This document shows, piece after piece, positions 52,433 to 61,263 of a DNA stretch of 64,000 nucleotides. Within the stretch, counting starts at the first letter, position 1, and each line of letters starts with the position of its first letter. The stretch comes from Streptomyces olindensis (GTDB taxonomy: Bacteria > Actinomycetota > Actinomycetes > Streptomycetales > Streptomycetaceae). Under the pieces are notes generated by a model, which saw only the letters and a program-made list of their open reading frames with translations, did no database searches and had not been told where the DNA came from. Both the position numbers and the translations under genes were made by a program. Where the stretch lies: the NCBI GenBank assembly GCA_000696115.1, contig JJOH01000018.1:87347-151346 (forward strand), read 5' to 3'.

Positions 52433-53863
52433 TCAGACTCCAGCGGGCGTACGGGTCTCGGCGTCGGACAGGTCGGCCGGGGAGGCCAGGTGGCCCAGCA
52501 CCGCGGTCGCGGCCGCGACCTGCGGCGACACCAGGTGCGTACGGCCGCCCTTGCCCTGCCGGCCCTCGAAGTTGCGGTTGGAGGTGGACGCGGAGCGCTC
52601 ACCCGGGGCCAGCTGGTCGGGGTTCATGCCCAGACACATGGAGCAGCCCGCGTGCCGCCACTCGGCGCCGGCCTCCTTGAAGACGACGTCCAGACCCTCG
52701 GAGACGGCCTGCAGACCGACCCGCGCGGAGCCCGGGACGACCAGCATCCGTACCCCGTCGGCGACTTTGCGGCCCTTGAGCAGCTCGGCGGCGGCGCGCA
52801 GGTCCTCGATGCGGCCGTTGGTGCAGGAGCCTACGAAGACGGTGTCCACCTTGATGGACCGCAGCGGCTGCCCGGCCTCCAACCCCATGTACTCCAGGGC
52901 CTTTTCGGCGGCGTAGCGCTCCGAAGCGTCTTCGTACGAAGCAGGATCGGGGACGGACGCCGAAAGCGGTGCGCCCTGCCCCGGGTTGGTGCCCCAGGTG
53001 ACGAACGGCGACAGCTCGGCGGCGTCGATGACGACCTCGGCGTCGAACTCGGCGTCCTCGTCCGTCCGCAGCGTCTTCCAGTACGCGACGGCGGCGTCCC
53101 AGTCCTCGCCCTCGGGGGCGTGCGGGCGGCCCTTGAGGTACGCGAAGGTGGTCTCGTCGGGGGCGATCATGCCCGCGCGGGCGCCGGCCTCGATCGACAT
53201 GTTGCAGATGGTCATCCGGGCCTCCATCGAGAGCTTCTCGATGGCCTCGCCGCGGTACTCCAGGACGTAGCCCTGGCCGCCGCCGGTGCCGATCTTGGCG
53301 ATGATCGCGAGGATCAGGTCCTTGGCGGTGACGCCCTCGGGCAGTTCGCCGTTGACCGTGATCGCCATGGTCTTCGGGCGGCTCATGGGCAGCGTCTGGG
53401 TGGCCAGCACGTGCTCCACCTGGGAGGTGCCGATGCCGAACGCGAGCGCGCCGAAGGCGCCGTGCGTGGAGGTGTGCGAGTCACCGCAGACGACGGTGGT
53501 GCCCGGCTGCGTCAGGCCCAGCTGCGGGCCGACGACGTGCACGACGCCCTGCTCGACGTCGCCCAGCGGGTGCAGGCGCACCCCGAAGTCGGCGGCGTTC
53601 TTGCGCAGGGTCTCCAGCTGGACCCGGGAGACGGGGTCGGCGATGGGCTTGTCGATGTCAAGGGTGGGGGTGTTGTGGTCCTCGGTGGCGATGGTGAGGT
53701 CGAGGCGCCGCACCTTGCGCCCGCTCTTGCGGAGACCGTCGAAGGCCTGCGGGCTGGTCACCTCGTGCAGCAGGTGCAGATCGATGAAGAGAAGGTCGGG
53801 CTCGCCCTCGGCGCGCCGGACGACATGGTCGTCCCAGACTTTCTCCGCGAGTGTCCTACCCAT
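52433..53863 (-). CDS. leuC: 3-isopropylmalate dehydratase large subunit
   Basis: LeuC carries the catalytic 4Fe-4S cluster of isopropylmalate isomerase. The 476-residue protein shows CGDSHTSTHGAFGALAFGIG, FVGSCTNGRIEDLR and CSMCLGMNPD, including the three cluster cysteines. The ATG at 53861-53863 has GGAGGG upstream. The shared region with ndgR likely carries the promoter and operator. Confidence 0.97.
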   Translation of the reverse strand: MGRTLAEKVWDDHVVRRAEGEPDLLFIDLHLLHEVTSPQAFDGLRKSGRKVRRLDLTIATEDHNTPTLDIDKPIADPVSRVQLETLRKNAADFGVRLHPLGDVEQGVVHVVGPQLGLTQPGTTVVCGDSHTSTHGAFGALAFGIGTSQVEHVLATQTLPMSRPKTMAITVNGELPEGVTAKDLILAIIAKIGTGGGQGYVLEYRGEAIEKLSMEARMTICNMSIEAGARAGMIAPDETTFAYLKGRPHAPEGEDWDAAVAYWKTLRTDEDAEFDAEVVIDAAELSPFVTWGTNPGQGAPLSASVPDPASYEDASERYAAEKALEYMGLEAGQPLRSIKVDTVFVGSCTNGRIEDLRAAAELLKGRKVADGVRMLVVPGSARVGLQAVSEGLDVVFKEAGAEWRHAGCSMCLGMNPDQLAPGERSASTSNRNFEGRQGKGGRTHLVSPQVAAATAVLGHLASPADLSDAETRTPAGV

Positions 53864-54026
53864 CGCTGTTCCCTCCGGCCGACGGCGATCGCCGACCCAA
53901 CTAGAGATCTTGAGGAGGCGGGCCCGCGCCCCTGGTTCCGGGCATCCGCCGCCAGGCCCGTACGTCACGGGCCGTTGTGACTTCGTGTCTTCCAGAGTGG
54001 CGGGTTCCACGGAAATTTGAACTTGC

Positions 54027-54043
54027 GTTTCACAGAGTGAGAC
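54027..54043. promoter_or_regulatory. Candidate NdgR operator in ndgR-leuC intergenic region
   Basis: A near-perfect dyad GTTTCAC-AGA-GTGAGAC lies just before the ndgR start. NdgR is known to bind the ndgR-leuC intergenic region and control leuCD; this dyad is a candidate site, not a proven one. Confidence 0.45.
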
Positions 54044-54057
54044 GCGAGTATCGTTTC

Positions 54058-54774
54058 ATGGACAACAGTAGCGGCGTCGGCGTTCTGGACAAGGCGGCCC
54101 TCGTCCTGAGCGCTCTGGAGTCCGGTCCGGCCACCCTCGCGGGTCTGGTCGGTGCCACCGGACTGGCACGACCCACGGCCCACCGCCTGGCCGTGGCGCT
54201 GGAACACCACCGCATGGTGGCGCGCGACATGCAGGGCCGTTTCATTCTCGGCCCGCGTCTGGCCGAGCTGGCCGCGGCCGCGGGTGAGGACCGTCTCCTC
54301 GCCACCGCGGGCCCGGTGCTCACGCATCTCCGTGACGTCACGGGCGAGAGCGCGCAGCTCTACCGCCGCCAGGGCGACATGCGCATCTGCGTCGCCGCGG
54401 CGGAGCGCCTGTCCGGTCTGCGGGACACGGTCCCGGTCGGCTCGACGCTCACGATGAAGGCCGGCTCCTCGGCGCAGATCCTGCTGGCCTGGGAGGAGCC
54501 GGAGCGGCTGCACCGCGGTCTGCAGGGGGCGCGCTTCACGGCGACGGCCCTGTCGGGCGTACGGCGGCGGGGCTGGGCGCAGTCGATCGGTGAGCGGGAG
54601 CCGGGGGTCGCGTCGGTGTCCGCGCCGGTGCGGGGCCCTTCCAACCGTGTCGTGGCGGCCGTGTCGGTATCCGGCCCGATCGAGCGTCTGACCCGTCACC
54701 CGGGCCGGATGCATGCGCAGGCTGTGATCGATGCGGCGGGGCGCCTGTCCGAGGCCCTTCGGCGCACCGGCTGA
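54058..54774 (+). CDS. ndgR: IclR-family regulator of leucine genes and differentiation
   Basis: NdgR (AreB) controls leuCD and links amino acid supply to antibiotic production. The 238-residue protein has an N-terminal IclR helix-turn-helix (ATLAGLVGATGLARPTAHRL) and a C-terminal effector domain (SLTMKAGSSAQILLAWEE-type sequence). The length matches S. coelicolor NdgR. It is divergent from leuC. The ATG at 54058 follows an in-frame extension that I judge non-coding. Confidence 0.94.
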   Translation: MDNSSGVGVLDKAALVLSALESGPATLAGLVGATGLARPTAHRLAVALEHHRMVARDMQGRFILGPRLAELAAAAGEDRLLATAGPVLTHLRDVTGESAQLYRRQGDMRICVAAAERLSGLRDTVPVGSTLTMKAGSSAQILLAWEEPERLHRGLQGARFTATALSGVRRRGWAQSIGEREPGVASVSAPVRGPSNRVVAAVSVSGPIERLTRHPGRMHAQAVIDAAGRLSEALRRTG

Positions 54775-54847
54775 ACGGTTCGGGGGAGGTCGGCCTCAAC
54801 GCCGCGGCAGGCTTTCCCCGACCAGGCGCCATGGCAGTTTGGGGTTC

Positions 54848-54902
54848 CGTGTCGGCAGCCGGCCGTCTGTGGTTGTTCGCGCAGTTCCCCGCGCCCCTAA
54901 CG
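54848..54902 (+). repeat. Dispersed Streptomyces repeat near the tRNA cluster
   Basis: The segment GGTTGTTCGCGCAGTTCCC, ending in CCGCGCCCCT, is the other common subtype of the repeat seen at 22449-22531 and 32855-32920. Confidence 0.6.
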
Positions 54903-54903
54903 G

Positions 54904-54938
54904 CACGAGGCCCTCCACCCGAAGTGGAGGGCCTCGTG
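54904..54938 (-). terminator. Terminator of the tRNA operon
   Basis: A perfect 15-base stem with a five-base loop (54904-54918 and 54924-54938) lies just downstream of the last tRNA-Glu on the minus strand. Confidence 0.85.
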
Positions 54939-54944
54939 TATGCG

Positions 54945-55017
54945 TACCCCCGACCGGATTCGAACCGGCGCTACCGCCTTGAGAGGGCGGCGTGCTAGGC
55001 CGCTACACAACGGGGGC
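54945..55017 (-). tRNA. tRNA-Glu (CUC)
   Basis: This 73-base tRNA folds with acceptor GCCCCCG/CGGGGGT, T-loop GGTTCGAATCC and anticodon CUC. CCA is not encoded. Confidence 0.95.
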
Positions 55018-55045
55018 GTGGACTCTGCGTTTCCGCAGGTCCGAG

Positions 55046-55117
55046 CTGGTCTACCTGGACTCGAACCAAGACTAACTGAACCAGAATCAGTCGTGCTGCC
55101 AATTACACCATAGACCA
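55046..55117 (-). tRNA. tRNA-Gln (CUG)
   Basis: This 72-base tRNA has acceptor TGGTCTA/TAGACCA, T-loop GGTTCGAGTCC and anticodon CUG in loop TTCTGGT. Confidence 0.95.
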
Positions 55118-55137
55118 ATGTGGTTTAGACCAGTCAG

Positions 55138-55210
55138 TACCCCCGACCGGATTCGAACCGGCGCTACCGCCTTGAGAGGGCGGCGTGCTAGGCCGCTACA
55201 CAACGGGGGC
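55138..55210 (-). tRNA. tRNA-Glu (CUC)
   Basis: It is identical in sequence to the tRNA-Glu at 54945-55017. Confidence 0.95.
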
Positions 55211-55239
55211 CCTAGCGATCCCGACAAGATCGGAACCAG

Positions 55240-55312
55240 TACCCCCGACCGGATTCGAACCGGCGCTACTGCCTTGAGAGGGCAGCGTGCTAGGCCGCTA
55301 CACAACGGGGGC
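55240..55312 (-). tRNA. tRNA-Glu (CUC), variant anticodon stem
   Basis: It differs from the other two tRNA-Glu genes by a compensated pair in the anticodon stem (C-G replaced by U-A). The anticodon is CUC. Confidence 0.95.
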
Positions 55313-55333
55313 TTTGCAGATGAGCTCTGCGAG

Positions 55334-55405
55334 CTGGCCTACCTGGACTCGAACCAAGACTAACTGAACCAGAATCAGTCGTGCTGCCAATTACACCATA
55401 GGCCA
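55334..55405 (-). tRNA. tRNA-Gln (CUG), variant acceptor stem
   Basis: It differs from the first tRNA-Gln by a compensated acceptor pair (TGGCCTA/TAGGCCA). It is the first gene of the tRNA operon on the minus strand. Confidence 0.95.
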
Positions 55406-55416
55406 CTGGAACGCAA

Positions 55417-55431
55417 GCCCCCGAGGGGGTT
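55417..55431. terminator. Short hairpin between HAD gene and tRNA cluster
   Basis: The stem CCCCC/GGGGG (55418-55422 and 55425-55429) lies upstream of tRNA-Gln and downstream of the HAD gene. It may end the HAD transcript. Confidence 0.4.
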
Positions 55432-55497
55432 CTTGTTCTAGTTCGCTCCCCCGGGCTCCGGCCTTTCGGCCCGCTCCCCGGCGGCGCAGGAAGAACA

Positions 55498-56229
55498 TTA
55501 CCCGAAGGTGGACGGGGCTCCAAAACGAGTATCCGCGCCGAGGAGCGAGGGCAGTTCGGCGAGGGAGGCGATGCGGTGCGGCCCGGCGGGCGGGTCGATC
55601 GTGGCGTACAGGCCGCCGCGGTCGATCCACACCGACAGCAGCCCGGCCTCGGCCGCGCCCCGCCCGTCGATCTCCGGGTGGTCACCGACGTACGCCACCT
55701 GGTGCGGAGCCAGGGCGAGGGTCTCGCATACGGCGTGGAAAGCGCCGGCCTCGGGTTTGGAGACGCCGAGTTCCGCCGCGCACAGGATGGCCTCGAAGCG
55801 GTCGTGGACGCCGAGGGCGCGCAGTTTGCGGTCCTGGACGTGGAGGCTGGAGTTGGAGAGCACCGCGTGCCGGTGGCTGGCGGCGAGGGCGTCGAGGACG
55901 GGCAGGACGTCCGGGAACAGCGTCCAGACCGCCTCGTAGTGGGCGATGTACCGCTGGAACCAGGCGTCGGCCTCGGCGTCGGTCAGTTCCTGCCCGAGGA
56001 ACACCCGCACGCGGTCGCGCCGCTGGTCCTCGAAGGTGGCCTCGCCCGCGGCGAAGCGCGCCCACTGCAGCTCGGTGATCTCCCGCCAGCGGGCGAGGGC
56101 CTGCTCGACGGTGCCGTGTTCGTCGAGCAGGCCCTCGGCCGCCAGGTGGGCGCGCATGCCGAGGCGGTCGGCGGTGGTGTAGTCGAAGAGGGTGTCGTCG
56201 ACGTCCCAGACCACGGCTTGGATGCTCAT
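55498..56229 (-). CDS. HAD-superfamily hydrolase
   Basis: This 243-residue phosphatase-like protein has the HAD motifs VVWDVDDTLFDY (motif I, catalytic Asp), AVLSNSS (motif II), SKPEAGAF (motif III Lys) and YVGDHPEIDGRGA (motif IV). The helical cap domain lies between motifs I and II, as in subclass I. The substrate is unknown. The ATG at 56227-56229 is clear. Confidence 0.9.
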   Translation of the reverse strand: MSIQAVVWDVDDTLFDYTTADRLGMRAHLAAEGLLDEHGTVEQALARWREITELQWARFAAGEATFEDQRRDRVRVFLGQELTDAEADAWFQRYIAHYEAVWTLFPDVLPVLDALAASHRHAVLSNSSLHVQDRKLRALGVHDRFEAILCAAELGVSKPEAGAFHAVCETLALAPHQVAYVGDHPEIDGRGAAEAGLLSVWIDRGGLYATIDPPAGPHRIASLAELPSLLGADTRFGAPSTFG

Positions 56230-56258
56230 GGTCGGACCGTACCCACCGCGACCGGTCC

Positions 56259-58475
56259 TCAGCCCAGCGTCATCGTGCCGGAGAGGGTCAGGTCGGGGCC
56301 CCGGTCGTCACGGGGGTGGGCGGTGAGCTTCCAGGTGTAGGTGCCGCCCGTGACTCCGGCGCCGCTGTCGGTGGTGCCGTCCCAGGCGGGGCGTACGGCG
56401 GCTCCGGTGGAGGCGCCGGTCAGGGTGCGCAGGACCGTGCCGGAGGCGGTGGCGAGGGTCAGGGTCCAGGTGGATGGCTTGTTCAGCTGCCACACCGGCG
56501 CCCAGGGGAACGACCTGCCGATCACGGACGGTGAGTAGACCTGGGCCTCCATCTGCGCGAGGGGTGAGGCGGGGACGCCGCTGGGGACGATCGACACCTC
56601 GCCGTACGTGCCGTTGAGGTAGGCGATGTGGCCGCCGAAGCGGTCGACGGCCCAGCGGCCGTTGCTGCCGCCGGTGTTCTGGTCCGTGGTCGGCAGCTTC
56701 ACCAGGGTGCGGGTGGCGGCGGCGCCGGTGTGGAAGTCGGTGAGCAGCAGTTCGTGGGTGGTGCGGTTCTCGCGGAGCAGGAAGCCGTCGGCGAGGCGGG
56801 CCGGGGCGTGGTCGGCCGGGACCGTGATCCTGCGTTGGGTGGCCCGGTCGTAGACGCCCGCGGTGGTGCCGCAGGACCAGTACAGCCAGGTGTTGACGGC
56901 TTGCAGGTCCGTAGGGGTGCAGGGGGCGCCGGTGGTGACGGTGGTGGTCGTGCCGGTCTTGAGGTTGCGGCCGGTGGCCGTCCCCGGGGTGCTGCCCGGG
57001 GTCCACAGGGTCTGGCCCCACACCGCGGCGGCGGTGCGGTCGCGGGTGAGCACGGTCGTTCCGTTCGTGGCGCCGCGCGGGAAGTCGACGACCCGCTGCT
57101 TGCCGGAGCCACCGTTGTAGAGCACGTAACGGCCGGTGCTGCCGGCGATACGGCCGCCGGAGTCGCCGTCGGTGGGCGCGCTGAGGAGGGTGGTGGTGTC
57201 GAGACCGGCGTTCACCACGGACTCCTCCCCGTTCGCGTTGGTGTGCAGGTGGCTGACGCGGCCGTCGCCCAGGGCCTCCAGCTGGGGGCAGGCGGCGTCG
57301 CCGCCGAGGCACGTGGGGGCGGCCAGACCCGGACTGCGGGGGGTCTGGGGGCCCGTGGGTCGGCCGGTGGCGTCCAGTTGGAAGCCGCTGTAGCGGAGCG
57401 AGGCGCCCGGGGTGGCGCCGTGCAGGAGCAACTCGCCGACGGCGACGGCCAGTCCCTGGACAGCGGTCGCGGCGGCGGGGACCCGGGCCACCTGGGTGGT
57501 GGTGAGGCCGCCGTTGTGGTCGAGGCCGATGCGGTGGATGTTCCAATCGAGGCTGGAAGGGCCGGCGGTGGCCAGGGCGCCGCCGTCCAGCGTCGGGCCG
57601 ATCCCGCCGAACGATGAGGTCAGCACGGTGTTCGTGGCGCCGGTGGCGAGGGAGCGGGCGGTCAGTGCCGCCTCGGTGCCGCCCAGGACGAAGTCCGGGT
57701 TGCCGAGCAGGAGCTGGTCGCCCACGACCGCTTCGAGCTGTACGCCCGTCCTGGTGAGGGCGGTGGGCTCGGTGCCGGGCTCGGAGTCCACCCGGATCGC
57801 CTTCCAGTCGGCGACGAGCCAGCGGTCGTTGAAGGCGAGCTCCGGGGTGGCCTGGTCGGCGGTGACGTACGTGCGGAAGGCGCCGTCGGCGAGGTCGACC
57901 AGGCCCACCGAGGTCTTGCCGTCCAGCACGTAGACGATCGCCAGGCGGGTGACCGAGCCGCCGGTGCGGTAGAAGACGGGCCGGGCGCCCGCGGGGAAAC
58001 CGGTGACGGGTCGGTCGGCGGTGACCGTGCCGTCGGTGGCGCGCAGGACGTGCAGGGCGCCGGTGGAGTCCAGAGTCAGCACGCTCCAGCCGACGGCGGC
58101 CCGGTAGGCCTGGTCGGAGGGGAGGGTGACGGTGGCGGTCGCCCCGGTGGAGCGGTGCCGCTGCACGACCTTCTGCCCGTCGCGGGTGGTCATGACGTCG
58201 GTGCCGCTCGCCAGGTCGTCGGGGCCGGCGTGGGCGGGCGGGACCGCGTCGGGGTAGTCCACCGTGGTGACCGAGGTGGTCCCCGGCCGGTACTGGAAGC
58301 CGGACGCCCCGGCCCACGGGTAGTCGACGGTCACGCGCTTCTCCGTGACGAGTCGTACCGTGCCGACCGGTTCGCCCGCCGCCACAGCGGCCTGCGCGGG
58401 TGCGGTCAGCACGGTGCAGGACAGGGCCACCACCCCGCCGACGGCCGCGTGGACGAGTCTTCGTGAACGGCTCAT
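56259..58475 (-). CDS. Large secreted protein with C-terminal FlgD-like Ig domain
   Basis: This 738-residue protein starts with a signal peptide (MSRSRRLVHAAVGGVVAL, cleavage after APAQAA). The body is rich in beta strands with repeating Gly/Asp/Thr patterns, suggesting a beta-propeller or similar repeat. The last 70 residues (LTLATASGTVLRTLTG, RPAWDGTTDSGAGVTGGTYTW) resemble FlgD-type Ig domains found in many secreted actinobacterial proteins. No catalytic motif is visible. GGAGAGGAAC precedes the ATG. The role is unknown. Confidence 0.8.
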   Translation of the reverse strand: MSRSRRLVHAAVGGVVALSCTVLTAPAQAAVAAGEPVGTVRLVTEKRVTVDYPWAGASGFQYRPGTTSVTTVDYPDAVPPAHAGPDDLASGTDVMTTRDGQKVVQRHRSTGATATVTLPSDQAYRAAVGWSVLTLDSTGALHVLRATDGTVTADRPVTGFPAGARPVFYRTGGSVTRLAIVYVLDGKTSVGLVDLADGAFRTYVTADQATPELAFNDRWLVADWKAIRVDSEPGTEPTALTRTGVQLEAVVGDQLLLGNPDFVLGGTEAALTARSLATGATNTVLTSSFGGIGPTLDGGALATAGPSSLDWNIHRIGLDHNGGLTTTQVARVPAAATAVQGLAVAVGELLLHGATPGASLRYSGFQLDATGRPTGPQTPRSPGLAAPTCLGGDAACPQLEALGDGRVSHLHTNANGEESVVNAGLDTTTLLSAPTDGDSGGRIAGSTGRYVLYNGGSGKQRVVDFPRGATNGTTVLTRDRTAAAVWGQTLWTPGSTPGTATGRNLKTGTTTTVTTGAPCTPTDLQAVNTWLYWSCGTTAGVYDRATQRRITVPADHAPARLADGFLLRENRTTHELLLTDFHTGAAATRTLVKLPTTDQNTGGSNGRWAVDRFGGHIAYLNGTYGEVSIVPSGVPASPLAQMEAQVYSPSVIGRSFPWAPVWQLNKPSTWTLTLATASGTVLRTLTGASTGAAVRPAWDGTTDSGAGVTGGTYTWKLTAHPRDDRGPDLTLSGTMTLG

Positions 58476-58597
58476 GTTCCTCTCCCCCTGTACCAGGGCG
58501 CACACGCGCACCGTGCGCACAGGGGCATCCAACATCCCCGTCCGGGACGGGAGTTGGCCGGAACGGTGAACTCCGGGTGACGGCTGGGCGGACACGG

Positions 58598-58630
58598 CGA
58601 GGGCGGCGTCCGAACCGGACGCCGCCCTCG
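58598..58630 (-). terminator. Terminator of gltX
   Basis: A perfect 15-base stem with a three-base loop (58598-58612 with 58616-58630) lies 15 bases after the gltX stop. Confidence 0.85.
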
Positions 58631-58644
58631 TGGGAACCGTGTCG

Positions 58645-60129
58645 TTACGCGGCCAGCTTCGCCAGCGCCGCGTCGATCCGGGCCAGGGTCTTCTCCTTGC
58701 CCAGGACCTCCAGGGACTCGAACAGCGGCAGGCCGACCGTGCGGCCGGTGACGGCGACGCGGACCGGGGCCTGGGCCTTGCCGAGCTTGAGGCCGTGGGC
58801 CTCACCGGCGGCCAGGACGGCCTCCTTGAGCGACTCGGCGGAGGTCCAGTCGGCCGCCTCCAGCTTCTCGCGGGCCGTGCGCAGCAGGGCGTCCGAGCCC
58901 TCCTTCATGGCCTTGTTCCAGGACGCCTCGTCCTCGACCGGCTCCGGCAGGAACAGGAAGTCGACGTTGTCGGTGATCTCGGAGAGCACCTTGAGGCGGG
59001 TCTGCGCGTGCGGGGCGATGGCCTGCCACTGCGCCTCGTCGAAGGCCTCCGGGGCCCAGGGAGCGAACGGCGCCTGGAGCCACGGGCGGCAGCGCTCCGT
59101 GAAGTCCTTCACGTCCAGCATGCGGATGTGGTCGCCGTTGATGGCCTCGCACTTCTTCAGGTCGAAGCGGGCCGGGTTCGGGTTCACGTCGGAGATGTCG
59201 AAGGCCGCGATCATCTCGTCGATGGAGAAGACGTCCTGGTCGGCCGAGAGGGACCAGCCGAGCAGGGAGAGGTAGTTGAGCAGGCCCTCGGGGAGGAAGC
59301 CGCGCTCCCGGTAGAGGTTCAGGCTGGACTGCGGGTCGCGCTTGGAGAGCTTCTTGTTGCCCTCGCCCATGACGTACGGCAGGTGGCCGAACTCGGGGAT
59401 GCCCTTGGCGATGCCCAGCTCGATCAGCGCCTTGTACAGGGCGATCTGGCGGGGAGTGGAGGAGAGCAGGTCCTCGCCGCGCAGGACGTGGGTGATCTCC
59501 ATCAGGGCGTCGTCGACCGGGTTGACCAGCGTGTACAGCGGGGCGCCGTTGGCGCGGACGATGCCGTAGTCCGGGACGTTCTCCGGGGTGAAGGTCAGTT
59601 CGCCGCGGACCAGGTCGGTGAAGGTGATCGTCTCGTCGGGCATGCGGAAGCGGACGATCGGCTCGCGGCCCTGGGCCTGGTACTCCTCGACCTGCGCGGC
59701 GGTCAGCTCGCGGCAGTGGCCGTCGTAGCCGGAGGGCTTGCCGGCGGCGCGGGCGGCCTCGCGGCGGGTGTCCAGCTCCTCCTGGGAGCAGTAGCAGTGG
59801 TAGGCGTGGCCGGCGTCGAGCAGCTTGGCGGCGACGTCCTTGTACAGGTCCATGCGCTGCGACTGCCGGTACGGCGCGTGCGGGCCGCCGACCTCGGGGC
59901 CCTCGTCCCAGTCGAAGCCCAGCCAGCGCATCGAGTCGAGCAGCTGGGTGTACGACTCCTCGGAGTCGCGGGCCGCGTCGGTGTCCTCGATGCGGAAGAC
60001 CAGGGTGCCCTGGTGGTGCTTGGCGAACGCCCAGTTGAACAGGGCGGTGCGCACCAGGCCCACGTGGGGGTTACCGGTGGGCGACGGGCAGAAACGGACG
60101 CGTACGGAGGAGCCGGGTGCGCTAGCCAC
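58645..60129 (-). CDS. gltX: Glutamyl-tRNA synthetase
   Basis: GltX charges tRNA-Glu and, in organisms lacking GlnRS, tRNA-Gln, which the amidotransferase GatCAB then corrects. The 494-residue class I enzyme has the HIGH-like motif in CPSPTGNPHVGL and KMSKS-like KKLSKRD. The GTG at 60127-60129 gives the expected length and overlaps the stop of the preceding gene; a TTG three codons upstream is less likely. Nearby tRNA-Glu and tRNA-Gln genes are its substrates. Confidence 0.95.
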   Translation of the reverse strand: MASAPGSSVRVRFCPSPTGNPHVGLVRTALFNWAFAKHHQGTLVFRIEDTDAARDSEESYTQLLDSMRWLGFDWDEGPEVGGPHAPYRQSQRMDLYKDVAAKLLDAGHAYHCYCSQEELDTRREAARAAGKPSGYDGHCRELTAAQVEEYQAQGREPIVRFRMPDETITFTDLVRGELTFTPENVPDYGIVRANGAPLYTLVNPVDDALMEITHVLRGEDLLSSTPRQIALYKALIELGIAKGIPEFGHLPYVMGEGNKKLSKRDPQSSLNLYRERGFLPEGLLNYLSLLGWSLSADQDVFSIDEMIAAFDISDVNPNPARFDLKKCEAINGDHIRMLDVKDFTERCRPWLQAPFAPWAPEAFDEAQWQAIAPHAQTRLKVLSEITDNVDFLFLPEPVEDEASWNKAMKEGSDALLRTAREKLEAADWTSAESLKEAVLAAGEAHGLKLGKAQAPVRVAVTGRTVGLPLFESLEVLGKEKTLARIDAALAKLAA

Positions 60130-60898
60130 GCTTGACAACCTTGTTGGTGAGAGTGCCGATGCCTTCGATGGTGACGGCGACCTCGTCGCCGACGTTGAGG
60201 GGGCCGACCCCAGCCGGGGTGCCCGTGAGGATCACGTCGCCGGGGAGCAGCGTCATGGCCTCGGAGATGTTCACGATCAGGTCCTCGACGGAGTGGATCA
60301 TCTCGCTGGTGCGGCCGAGCTGGCGCTGCTGGCCGTTGACCGTGAGCTGGATGGTCAGGTCGGAGGGGTCGAGGTCGGTCTCCACCCAGGGGCCGAGGGG
60401 GCAGGAGCTGTCGAAGCCCTTGGCCCGGGCCCACTGCTTCTCGCGCTTCTGGACGTCGCGGGCGGTGATGTCGTTGGCGCAGGTGTAGCCGAAGATGACG
60501 TCCTTGACGCGCTCGCGCGGGACCTCGCGGCACATCCGGCCGATGACCACGGCCAGCTCGGCCTCGTGGTGCACCTCGGAGGAGAAGGACGGGTACTGGA
60601 TCTCGTCGCCGGGGCCGATCACCGAGGTGGACGGCTTGAAGAAGGCGAAGGGGGCCTCGGGCACCTCGTTGCCCAGTTCGCGCGCGTGCTCGGCGTAGTT
60701 GCGGCCGAAGGCCACGACCTTGTTGGGGAGCACCGGCGGCAGCAGCCTCACCTTGCCGACCGGCACCTTCGTGCCGGAGAGCTCGTAGTCCGCGAACGGG
60801 ATGCCCTTGATGATGTCCAGGACGAGCTCGTCCTGCTTCTCGCCCTCGATGGCGCCGAAGGCGACGTTCCCGTCGATGGAGAATCTGGCGATGCGCAC
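60122..60898 (-). CDS. Fumarylacetoacetate hydrolase (FAH) family protein
   Basis: This 258-residue protein has the FAH fold: VVAFGRNYAEHARELGNEVP, FSSEVHHEAELAVVIG (metal-binding Glu residues), NDITARDVQKREKQWARAKGFD and LTGTPAGVGPL. Members hydrolyse or decarboxylate 2-keto acids such as oxaloacetate; the substrate here is unknown. It starts with GTG and overlaps gltX by eight bases, so the two are coupled. Confidence 0.9.
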   Translation of the reverse strand: MRIARFSIDGNVAFGAIEGEKQDELVLDIIKGIPFADYELSGTKVPVGKVRLLPPVLPNKVVAFGRNYAEHARELGNEVPEAPFAFFKPSTSVIGPGDEIQYPSFSSEVHHEAELAVVIGRMCREVPRERVKDVIFGYTCANDITARDVQKREKQWARAKGFDSSCPLGPWVETDLDPSDLTIQLTVNGQQRQLGRTSEMIHSVEDLIVNISEAMTLLPGDVILTGTPAGVGPLNVGDEVAVTIEGIGTLTNKVVKRG

Positions 60899-60984
60899 GG
60901 GATGCTTGGCCCCTTGACTGAAGCGGCTGGAGTCTGACGCTCCAGGCTAACGCGGGGAGGTGCCCGCGCCGCGCGCATGACGAA

Positions 60985-61012
60985 GGGGCGCCCCGGTCGG
61001 TGGGGGCGCCCC
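60985..61012 (-). terminator. Terminator of the 63-residue peptide gene
   Basis: The stem GGGGCGCCCC (60985-60994 with 61003-61012) lies after the small peptide gene and before the FAH gene. Confidence 0.7.
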
Positions 61013-61071
61013 TCGGAGTTCGTATCCTGCCGCCGTGAGCATCCGGCGGCCGGCACGCGTACTACTTGGTG

Positions 61072-61263
61072 TCACTCCGCGGCCGCGGCGGCCGCGACGG
61101 GGATCTCCATGAGGACGGTGCGCTTGGGGTTGGCGGTCTGGGCCGGGAGTTCGACGGGGTGCTCCGGCTGTTCCGGCGTCTGCAGTTCGTCGGCGCCGTC
61201 GAGGTGCGCCAGCGTCGTGCGTCGCGGGTTGGCGATCTTGTGGAACATCGTCGTCGTCTTCAC
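61072..61263 (-). CDS. 63-residue peptide with duplicated ANP(R/K)RT motif
   Basis: I do not recognise this small protein. It starts with GTG at 61261-61263 (VKTTTMFHKIANPRRTTL), with AGGG upstream. It holds two similar units: ANPRRTTLAHL at residues 11-21 and ANPKRTVLMEI at residues 44-54. An acidic, Pro-rich linker lies between them (QTPEQPEHPVELP), and it ends in six Ala and a Glu. There is no signal peptide or membrane segment. Codon use is normal for the genome. It is monocistronic with its own terminator, next to the cvn operon. A regulator, a binding peptide or a precursor peptide are all possible; no maturation enzyme is in view. Confidence 0.65.
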   Translation of the reverse strand: MKTTTMFHKIANPRRTTLAHLDGADELQTPEQPEHPVELPAQTANPKRTVLMEIPVAAAAAAE

